64,000 nt of DNA. It comes from Rosellinia necatrix (Eukaryota; Ascomycota; Sordariomycetes; Xylariales; Xylariaceae). Shown here in pieces: positions 12,081 to 21,891 of the stretch. Every line of letters begins with the position of its first letter. The stretch's first letter is position 1. The stretch is from positions 2,666,001 through 2,730,000 of the forward strand of contig JAGYVD010000010.1 in NCBI GenBank assembly GCA_021209875.1, in the 5' to 3' direction. The notes beneath the pieces are model-generated. The model had not been told where the DNA came from. It did no database searches and saw nothing but the letters and a program-made list of their open reading frames with translations. The position numbers were made by a program, and so were the translations under genes.

Positions 12081-12870
12081 TTTGTGAGGGCGAATGACAC
12101 TTGCACTATGGCGTTTTTAATCTACCCGAATTCGCTAGACTGCGCCATCCTCAGATCTTTATTAAAAATCCTCCTGCGCCCTTTGTTATGGCATAGTCGG
12201 CGCTAGTATCGAGGCTCTTCTCCTGCCGGCCTGGAGGCAGGTCGACTTAAACATCAGGCTTACCAATGCAATGCGGATACCTTACGAAACCTGCGTCCAC
12301 CTGCATGTGAGGATGGGCCAGTTCATTGTGGCCGTGTCCACCTGGGAGCGGGGGGAATCACGGGCGCAATTTGGGAGTAGTATGTGTGAGTATCGTACGT
12401 ACCGGCAGCATGACCACGGGATACACTCGCACTACCCTCTTCCTTGCGAGTGCTAGGCTGCACTACAGTAGCGCACATAAAACCTGCGGTGCGGTTTGGC
12501 TGTTGGCGCCTTTCCCAACAGGTATGTTTCCAAGGACATAGTGTATAAGTGACAGGCCCAACACCGTCTGGTTACGTACACTACACCACAGTAGCCCCGG
12601 GGGGGAGGATTTGCTTACCGCGCCGATTTAAAATTACTCCCCACGCGGCGTCGCCTTTAGTCGGACCGCCTTAGTGTTCGAGAAGAAATCCGGCTCCAAA
12701 ACACACAGTTTATCTCGACGAAAGAGCATGACGCGGGATATTAATTAGGCAGGTCTGCTCCCACAACGCTGGCCTGGGGCGACCTGGGTTACATTTGATG
12801 TTCAGTTAAGCCCTCGTCTCTGAAATCGGGGCCGCGCCAGCCGATGATGTGATCGGCAATCCGTCCCGAA

Positions 12871-12917
12871 CTTCTCTTCTCTCTTCCCCTCCATCTCTCT
12901 CCCTTTCCTTTCCTTTC

Positions 12918-12953
<36 letters not shown>

Positions 12954-12992
12954 TCTCTCTCCCCTTCTCTCCCTCTCTCTCTCTCTCTCTCC
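12871..12992. repeat. (CT)n polypyrimidine tract
   Basis: About 120 bases almost wholly C and T on the plus strand, with two long uninterrupted CT runs. Confidence 0.95.
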
Positions 12993-14357
12993 TGGCTGCA
13001 GAAGGGTTAACCAGCACTCTACTCTCAACGGTAAGCCTATTCCCGATGAAGGGAGCAAGTACTTAAGTTATCACGCGCGTTAGAATACCCACGGCACACT
13101 ATCGCTGGTAGTGCCAAGGCTTGGCATGTACCTTGCAGCAGGTCTGGTCTAGCGTCTGCTATCTGTCCGAGGAGACAACTTCTTCTTAAGGCTGTGTCTA
13201 CCGGGGACCGCTGTCACGAATTGAAACTAACTTTAAGACCGTTTCACCTGACAGACGTCCTCCGCCATGTCACTTATTCGAAAGTCGGCGTCTTGACTCG
13301 TGATTCGCCAACGCCAGAGACAACAACGTCGGAACACGATGGAGCATTAGGGGGCACTACGTACAGAATGACTGGGGGACGCCGTGAGCCTCGTTTAAGT
13401 GAGCTGAATGAACTAGCTTGAGGTGGGCCGGCTCTTACTCCTGACACGTCCTTCATGTAGTAAACCTATCTGGCTTAATAAAACTCTTCGCGTCCCAGGG
13501 TGTTTAGCCCTTAGCTCGAGAAGAGTCTTTTGGGGCGTTTATGACGGGTCTATCCTTGAAGACCTTAATATGGAGCCCATGGTCTCAAACGGTCTAGCTG
13601 CTGCTGTAAGTAGTAGGTATCTGTTGTTTCCGAGCGCCTCCTGGATAAGAATAGGTACGCACTAAGGACAGGTTTTTGTCCTGCCTTTATTTGGTTCGAG
13701 CCGAATACCGATTGCGCATCCAGATCGGATCGAACATTGTCGTGCTTCGTCACTCGCTAGTAAACCATCTACTTAAATCCGTATTCCTACCACCGACACC
13801 GAGTACGAGGTGAAGTGCCTCCCCGCTCCCCAGACCAGAGGGGGAGGCGGGCATGTAAGGGGTAATAATAATACATAGTTATCTTTTTCTCTCCAGGCTT
13901 CAGCCATTCCGCGGCTATGCCTTGCCTGCACCCAAAGCAAGAAACCCCCACAGGAGAAACAGATCCTGACCATATCCACGTTATTCAAGGGATCCAGCTA
14001 GTGGCTTCATTGGCTGGTAATCAAGCCGTGACAAGTAAGCTCGGTAGCTTAATTGGACCTGGGGGGGGAGAGGGACCTTGGACCAGGCCCCAATCGCAAA
14101 GCTTGGCGATAACATTGTCTTATACCATCAGTGAGATCCCAACTTAGACAGCAACTTGTCGCAAGAAACTAAGCCCATCTACCACCACCACTACTACTGC
14201 TACTACTATCTGCCGCATGTCATACCCTATGGAGCGACGTCGAGAGCTACAGGTATTATTGATCAACTGAAACCTCACGAGGGAGCTTGACTAGGAGCCG
14301 TCGAAGGTAGTCACACTCCCTCTTCTCCCACCCGCCCACGCTTTTCGCCTGACGAAC

Positions 14358-15451
14358 ATGAGTAATATCTCCCGTCACATAGCCTGCAAACTATGTCGCG
14401 ACAGGAAAGTACGGTGTGATGGGGGCCAACCGTCGTGCGAGAAATGTCGGCGTTCCGGCGAGACATGCATCTACGTGCCGACTCACAAGCCCACCAAGGC
14501 CGACCTGGCCCAGACCATCGAGAGTTTACAGGAGCGATTAGGTACATAACCCAACAAGAATGCTAACCTTCCCCTCGGAAGAGGGTGGAGGAGAAGGGGA
14601 GGTGAAGGGGAGAGGAGGGTTGGCTTTTTATTTTCGTTTTCCGGAAGGGAGGAACCAAAAAAAAAAAAAAAGGATATATCGAAAAGGGGACTGACGTATG
14701 GCGACCGCAGACAAAGCAGAAGCGTACATACTAAGACATGGCAACCCGAACAAGCCCACGCTCGCAAATGATCAGCCGCCGCCGCCGATCGCAACCCCGG
14801 GCTCGGCCATCGGCGTCGAATACGGGGACTGCTCGCCGTTCAACCTGCAGATGGCGACGACAGCGACGACGGTGCAGCCGGGCGACCCCTTCATGACCGC
14901 CGCCGCCGGGGGTTTACACGGGATACCGCCGACCCCCTTCTCGCGCCACTCGCTACCGATGTCGCCGGAGACCATGGACAGCGAGTTCATGAACTACATA
15001 CCGAGCTCGCACATGGGCATGGCCGGCGACCCGCTGTCGTCGTCGTCGTCGTCCCACTACCAGATGGAGGATCCGCGGCGCATGGTAGACGACCTGTCCG
15101 GAGCCAGCACGGCCTCGTCCTCGTTCCGGCATGAGAGTGTCTACTCGCAGCAGCAACAGCAGCAGCAGCAGCAACACCACCATCACCACCGCCAGATGCC
15201 GAGCCTGCGGGAGGTCCGAGTGATGATGAACGGCTCGTCGGCGGCCGCGTCGCCGCCGCCGTCGCCAAGCAGCCGGGGCCACCGCGCCGACGACGCCAAC
15301 CACATCCTCGCGGAGCTGACGGCGTTCGGCATGGCCGTGTTCAGCGCACAGGCGGAGATCGCGGGGATCTCGTCCGTGGTGGCGGAGTACCTGGAGTGGA
15401 TGCGCAAGGCGACGCCGTCATCGTCGGCGGCGGTGGCGGTGCCGATGACGA

Positions 15452-15483
<32 letters not shown>

Positions 15484-15765
15484 ATGGCGGGCGGTGGCAT
15501 GGGTATGGGCGTGCCGAAGACGAGCCCGGCCGTGCTCGAGACGCTCGAGATGCGCGTGCGCGAGCTCAACCTCCTCGCCGGCACGCGCCACGTCGAGGCC
15601 TGGCGGCAGTCCGTCCACCGGCTCGAGCGCATCCCCGGCGTCGGCGCCATGCTCAACCTCTTCGACAACGAGATGCAGCGCCGCAGCAACGACACGGCCG
15701 AGTTCTTCCAGACGGGCTATAACGCCTGCCTGCCGCTCGGGGAGCAGATGGGGCGGAAGGAATAA
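14358..15765 (+). CDS. Zn2Cys6 (Zn cluster) transcription factor
   Basis: Two exons, 14358-14541 and 14711-15765, give a protein of 412 residues. The N-terminus has a perfect Zn2Cys6 binuclear cluster with Cys at 10, 13, 20, 27, 30 and 37 (spacing C-x2-C-x6-C-x6-C-x2-C-x6-C), followed by a basic linker and a short coiled coil (LAQTIESLQERLDKAEAYI) that continues smoothly across the splice junction. The intron (14542-14710) has GTACAT, a GACTGAC branch site and GCAG. The middle is low complexity: Q7-H5 run (15150-15190), serine runs and a threonine run coded by ACG repeats (15447-15480). The C-terminal third (HILAELTAFGMAVFSAQAEI and later LEMRVRELNLLAGTRH) is ordered and probably the conserved effector part. 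No fungal-specific MHR (Fungal_trans) domain was recognised. It is expected to be a nuclear DNA-binding regulator; the targets are unknown. Confidence 0.85.
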
Positions 15766-18700
15766 AAGGATTCATAAAACCTAACCTACTCCTCCCCCTC
15801 CCTCCTCCTTTCGCTACGACGACCTACGATGACGGAAAAAAAAAAAAACACTACACGAGCATTGATTGGTATAGATTATTTATCACACAAACCGGCATTT
15901 CTCGTGCTCCGGCCCCCCCTCCGAGGACGACCATCGCGCGCAACTTGTATTGTATATATACTATATATTACTAGCACTGGCTTTTCTCAGCGTGTTCATT
16001 GCACGGATAACGGAGTTGGGCTTTGCGGTTTTTGGAATGGGTTTTACATGTACATTGGCATAGATTCGATTTAGAGAGACAGAACGAGAGAGACAGAGAG
16101 AGACAGAGAGAGAGAGAGAGCACTATCGATTTTACCTGTCCAGGCCCTCCCGTCCCTCCCCTCCTCCTCCTCCCTTACTTCCTGCCTCACTTTCTTCTTT
16201 CCAACAACCCGAGCCACCGCAAACATATAGCAAGCTACGCACGGTACGGGTGGCAAATCATGCTTCGCGAATCCCAGGTGAACAACGTAGGCGTCAGTAT
16301 CGGCTGTACATGCCGTGCTGTGCGCAGAACCGCCACAACGTGGGAAAAGAAAGACAAGTCGCGCGTCAGCGGTGAGAGAGAGTCTCGCATCAGCTTAGCA
16401 CTTGCTTGTGCTGTGCCACCTCCCCTTTTTGTTTTTATTTCCGTTTTTCTTTTATTTTTATTTTTATCTTTTTTTTTTTTTCTTTCTATAACACAAACCC
16501 CGCGAGCAGGTCTTCCGATTTAGGATTTGGCCCGTTGGCGGCGGCATGGCTGTGAACATGCTTACGAGCTGGTGTGGCCTCATCCCGAGCACTGCATCGA
16601 AAGCCCGCGTCGACGTTGGGACTTTGTCGAGGTCTCTTCCCGGGCTTGCGTTCGCGTTGGCGTCCTTGCCCCCTTCCCCGTCCTTCCCCGTCATGTCGAT
16701 GACGACACGTGCAGGATTCCCAGACGATCATGGCAGCCACCAAGCGACCATCCATGGGCCGCCGGGATCGAGCTATGCTCATCGGAAGCTCGATATCACC
16801 TAGGTGAATCCTCACACACCTCGGGTTGTTGAGCCCCGTAGGACCTGTCTCAACATCGCGCGTTCCATCGTGCGTTCCACGTCCCGGTTCTCTCCTCAAA
16901 AAAAAAAAGACCCCCCGTTGCCGGAGGCCGCACTCTTCCCACTTTTAACGAGCGGTGACGGGTCATCTGATGGAAACATGCTAAAAAACAGGCTTCGACA
17001 AACCCGCTTCTATATGATGGTCTTATCGGTCAGTACCAAAAAAAAAAAAAAAAAAACAATGCAATGCAGGGACGATGAACGGGGGGTTTATGTGGGCGGG
17101 CGGCCGCAATCATACATAACACTACTACTTGTATGGCGGGACCATGTGCGTAATCAAGGACCTTGCGGCGGGAGCAGGGTTTATAGACATCCTTGGCCAG
17201 GTAGGACCTTACATACATCGAACCCCCGCAGCTCGCCAATGTCGCCGCAGGACCTTGGAACTTTTGAAGACAGATCAGTCGGTTCCATCATGGTGTTCAT
17301 CCCCTCCCTTCCTCCCTCCCTCCCTCCCGCCATCCCCCCTGTGGCGCTCTCGGGTTTATCAGGCAATAGCTAGATAGAACTGACCTGTCACCCCCCTCCG
17401 AGACTATCACCAGCGACATCGGCCTAGAGAGTACGGTAGATTAGTTGGCAGGCAGGTTAGCGTAGGTAGTTATTTCTTGCTGAGTCCAGCATGGCGGGCG
17501 GCTTAATTTCCGGCCTCTAGCGCTAGTAGCAATGCCGAGTTTTGAACCCGAGATCATCGTATGATACGATACGGTAGCTTTGTAGAGGTGAAAAAACGCG
17601 AACGCGGCGCCCCGAGCGCAGGGAGGTCGAGTCCGCTCGTGAGTCCGCTTGTGAGTCGGCCCAATAAATTGATATGTACGCCCGTAAAAATAAAAATAAA
17701 AATAAAAAATGGAAAATTCAAGCTTTATCCTCAACAGCCAGTGGTCATATGAGCTCGCTTGCCCTGCTGTGATTCGTCCCGCCTATACTCGTTCCCCATC
17801 ACCAGAATGGCTCCTGGAACCGTGGGGTGGAGTTTTTTTTTTTTTCCTCCGGGGCTTGATTTCTGCAGTCGTGCGGATTTTGGCTGCGCCAGAATCTAGA
17901 TGAAAAAACGGTTTCGAATAAGCTAAATATGGGCTCATCGGATTATTCGTATCTGCGTAGCCCAGAATCCTTCTAGGCGGCCTAAGTATTAGTGCTTATG
18001 TGCGTCGCTGTAGCGTGGCTCGGCTATTATATTACGATTGCAGCGAACGGGGATGAGGTTCGAAAATAAGTCGCCGCGGATAGGGAAGAGGAAACGCATC
18101 CTGGCCCGATAGCAACCCGCGTACGTAGTACTGTATGTATCTCGCTCGAAACGGCTGCCTATAGATAATCGGCGCGAATGAAGCAAGTAACTCCTGTCGT
18201 CCGCAATGGATATAGCTGAAGCTTGGTTTCAGGAGGCAGAAGGGCGCCCCATGGGCCTGCGCCTGCGTTGCCACGTCTCTCTAAGCTGGTTGACTTAATA
18301 AGTCTGGGCCTGGGTTACACGTCATGTCGTGTCGGTTACTTGTTCGGTGAACATAAGACCAGTGCCTAGCCACGCGTCGGGTAGGTCGTTGTTTCTTGAT
18401 TCTCTTCGGAGTTCCGCTAGTCCATCCCGGCTCCGACGTACTTTGTCTCTTGCCCATTGCGAACGCTGTTCCTCGTTATCAGTTGTTTCGTGGTGGTGGT
18501 ACGTGTCTCAACCGTCTATGGATTTCCCTGAATCTTTCCCCTTTTTCAATTTCCTCGTTTGGACTTCGTTGAAATAGTAGCGCTGTAGTGCGCCGAATGG
18601 TCGTCTAAACATCTCTGCGGCGTTCGATGGCGAAATGAATTTGAGGATCGACCTCACGAGAGTACCGTAGGTTCGTCAAGGGATAGGGCGCACAACCTGG

Positions 18701-20066
18701 GAGCGAAGAGTGCACCGCTGGCACAACCCGCTAAATCGAGTTCGTATACTCATCATCCACATCTTGATGTAGGGCCCATATCCCGCAGCAACAACGGTCG
18801 AGGGGGGACGCATGATAATATAGACAGAACTAAATACCTGCTATGGGAAGGCGCAATATAGTCGATCGGACCGAACTGGCCGAAGCGACTACTCTCTCCC
18901 TAAGACACTACGGTAGTGGTTCGGAGCACCAGAGTCAAAAGGTGACAACCCTTGCCCTCGTGGCGCCAGTAGAGCTTCTATACAGGCCGAGCCGGAAAGT
19001 CGAGGCCGGATATAACCCGGGAAAGAAGGCACAAATGACAGATTTGGAATGCCTTGTCGGTGTTCGATCCCGGTCTCACCACCTGTTTGCGAGCCGGGGG
19101 CCGGGGCAGCATTCTCAATTCGGCCCGAGCCTTACCCAGATATCAACCAACTTGGTCACGAGCTAGACCCTGAACCGTAAGACCCGGCCCAACGGTTCGG
19201 TTCTCGGTACCGAGTTATAGAATCAGTGTCGGTGCATCATATCCGAAATCGACTCAATGACGTGTTACGCCGTTTCGTGGTATTTGGTCTACCATGCTTC
19301 AAATCACTGCTCGTCTGGATTAGATTCTGAATCATATACTCTGTCAATAATTGTACTCTAATTCGAATCTCAGCCAAGCGTGTAAGCACCGCCGTAGGTT
19401 TACACCTCGTCTATACTCCGGATGTTAGGTTATTCATCAATTGATAGACTTTTAATTGCCACTTTACGACCGAACGTTGCAAGACCTGCTTGGTTATGTC
19501 GATTCGAACTGTGTTATTTCGAAGCAAACGACTACATATCTCTCAGTTATCCAATTCAACGCTCGGCACGCTCACAAGAGACTTGTCGGTGTGACTTCAA
19601 AGAATTCGATCTTGCCTTGGCGCAAGGACGCCTTGGTGTTGCGGCCCTTTGCGAAAATAGAGGGGATGAATAACGCCCTTTGAGAATCCGACTAAGCACT
19701 GGAGAGCTACTAGAATCGCCATGATCGCCATGATCGCCAGCAGTCTGTCTCCTACCTCTGGAGTACATAGCGTTGAAGAATTTAGTGTAAGTGATCCACT
19801 TCGTATTGCATAAGTGTCAAAACGCAGTTTAACCGTCGGAGGCAAAGCCACCGTCGCGATAGTAAAATCGCTCCAATGAGGGGAACGTCGTGGTCACCAT
19901 CTTCATATATAGCTCCCAAAGAATAACCCCAATGGAAACATATCGAGTTTTTGGACTCTAGATGCTTTGGCTGCCTGAATTCACCTTGATTCGAGTGACA
20001 AAACCGGAGATCAGCTCACGGCCCGATTTCAAGACCTGTTTAGACCATTGCCTTCCGTGATCCACG
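15766..20066. other. Intergenic region, no gene recognised
   Basis: About 4.3 kb. Contains a GA-rich tract (16074-16121), A runs (for example 17039-17056), an AAATA-type repeat (17685-17707) and a CCTC tract near 17310. Frames at 16023-16523 and 16804-17373 cross these tracts and show no family resemblance. The 200 bases before 20067 are the likely promoter of the GH16-like gene. Confidence 0.55.
16074..16121. repeat. GA-rich microsatellite
   Basis: Imperfect GAGA/GACA units over about 48 bases. Confidence 0.9.
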
Positions 20067-21435
20067 ATGTATATGATGAAGCGAGGATTACTGCTCCTGG
20101 CCCTTGCGGCCGGGATAGAGGCAGTTCGCACCATGATACCAAAAACAAGTTTCAACTCTCAGTCAGATTTCGACACGGATTGGAATTATAATTACCCCTG
20201 GGGAACCGATCAGTAAGTGAGAGGGGATTCCATTGCCCCTATCTTAAGCAGGTTTAGGGGGAGGAATACCTCCTATACGAAATTCCCTAGTGGTGGAGTG
20301 TTATATAACACCCAAGGAGCTTATAAGTTCCCGAAATGACCCCAGTGGCGACTGACCGCTGATACGCAGTAACGGAGGAGCTCGTATGAGCAAAGACCAA
20401 GTCAAGTTCGCGGACGGCATGCTCACTCTGACGGCGAGGAAGGTAAGCGGCCAGCCGGATGCGGTCCACGGCGGTCAGAATATCAAAATCAACTACTTGG
20501 CCGGGGCGATCCATGCAAAGGAGCACTTCAACGTATCCCGCGGCGGCGGGTACGACTTCACGGGCGAGTTCAAGGCGACAACGACGAAAGGCACTTGGCC
20601 TGCCTTCTGGCTTACAGCCGTGAATAGCTGGCCACCAGAGATCGATATGGCCGAATGGAAGGGCTCTGGAAAGATCGTGAGTAGTGTTTGCCGTCGTTTG
20701 CCATCGTTTGCTCTCCCTCCGGGACTCGTGCTCCCGGGCCCGCCATTCTACGGACGTTCGGGGGACTTGCTACGAGCTAGATGATCCCGAATGTCTCACG
20801 AGCTTGCTCCATGCATGATTGCTGACCCCGGATTGACAGTCGTTCAACACATTTAACACCTCTTCGGTGCTTTCTTGGAAAGATGTCACTTACCCGAGCC
20901 CGGAGCAGTTCCACTCAATCAAATGCGAGGTGCGCGATATTAACCAAAAAGAGTACGTGGTAATTAAAGTCTCGTGGTCGAGACTGTCTCATCTGCATTT
21001 CGCCAACATTGGCATACCCTATTTCAAGGAGAAACCATCTCGCCAGCACATGTGGCTGGCATCAAGGATGAGAACCACAAGCCGCGTTGACTGACATGCT
21101 CCGATCTTGTAGTGTATCGGTGAAATTCTACATGGACGGCTCGCTCGTGACGACACAAATAGGTGGTGGATTCTTTGGAAAACCCATGTACCTGTAAGTT
21201 CGTTGATCGGACGTAGCCTCTGTTGGCGAGAGCCTTAGTCCGCTTCTAATGCCCACGGGGCCATATAGGATCATCAACTTACAAATGGAGGGATCGTCCG
21301 GTTCTCCGGGGCCGAGTAGCGGTAAGTCAACTCAACTGGCGGCGATGAGCCGGACTGTTCCATTGCTGGACCTGACCTGTCCAAGATACACTCTACCAAG
21401 TACGCAACCTCGAAGTACTCACGTATAACCCATGA
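20067..21435 (+). CDS. Secreted GH16-like glycoside hydrolase (concanavalin-like fold)
   Basis: Six exons: 20067-20212, 20370-20676, 20840-20952, 21113-21193, 21269-21321 and 21386-21435; 249 residues. The phases agree throughout, and CTGAC-type branch sites are seen before several acceptors (for example 21090 and 21372). Residues 1-19 form a signal peptide (MYMMKRGLLLLALAAGIEA). The catalytic motif PEIDMAEWKG carries E139-I-D141-M-A-E144, the nucleophile-Asp-acid/base pattern E-x-D-x-x-E of GH16, preceded by GTWPAFWLTAVNSW. Later blocks (VSVKFYMDGSLVTT, MYLIINLQMEGSSG and the ending NLEVLTYNP) fit the same fungal subfamily. It should act outside the cell or on the wall, on a beta-glucan or galactan type polymer; the substrate cannot be told from the sequence. 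It lies about 450 bases upstream of tRNase Z on the same strand. It is short for GH16 but seems complete, with no added module or GPI signal. Confidence 0.85.
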
Positions 21436-21891
21436 TGGGTGACCGTACTTCGTACTTATGAAGATGGATTTGGAGTAGACAATCTACTAAGATGCAGAAG
21501 AATAAGCAGGATAGGTAGGTGCCTACCTAACTATAGTTCAGCACCTAGGTAGGTAGGCAGGCTTATGGCGGGGTTGAGCGGGGTTGAGGGGGTTAAGAGG
21601 GGTTAAGGGGGGAAGGGGGAAGAGAGGAGGTCTACCAGTGGTCTCTCTCACTCCTGCTACCGTTCAATTAGGCAATTACTTATATGAGCTTAGTGTGGGT
21701 TACTACTAAGTACCTAATGTACATATGTACACATGTATATAGGTAGTTTAGGTAGTCCCGAGGTCCTACCTTACTTATCGATATATGTGTGCATAATTGG
21801 AGCGGCGTTGTGCCATACCGATAAGATAAGAGGTTGGACCATTCGTCGCAAAGTTCCAACCAAAATCACAGTCCTTTTCCTTTCCTAGAAA
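21436..21891. other. Intergenic spacer between the GH16-like and tRNase Z genes
   Basis: About 450 bases. Contains clustered TAGGTA/TACCTA words (21500-21560), a G-rich purine run (21575-21630) and a palindromic TACATATGTAC (about 21719-21730). It should hold the terminator of the upstream gene and the promoter of tRNase Z, but no specific element was recognised. Confidence 0.5.

Larger units (their letters stand above)
8567..14357. other. Gene desert with simple repeats
   Basis: About 5.8 kb without a supportable gene. Frames are short, random in length, and show no motif or paired splice signals. The composition is close to even, with scattered TA-rich words, and the only structure seen is simple repeats (listed separately) and an 18-base A run at about 10,813. 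Confidence 0.6.

Noticed and set aside
11881..12087. Frames rich in Tyr, Ile, Thr and His in the compound microsatellite
   Set aside because: Simple translation of TA/CA repeats.
16023..16523. 166-codon plus-strand frame
   Set aside because: Runs through GA and T tracts; hydrophobic end is coded by a T-rich run, not by a real membrane segment.
17520..17560. Possible tRNA T-arm (GGTTCAAAAC on the minus strand)
   Set aside because: The stem does not pair and no D arm or anticodon arm could be found.
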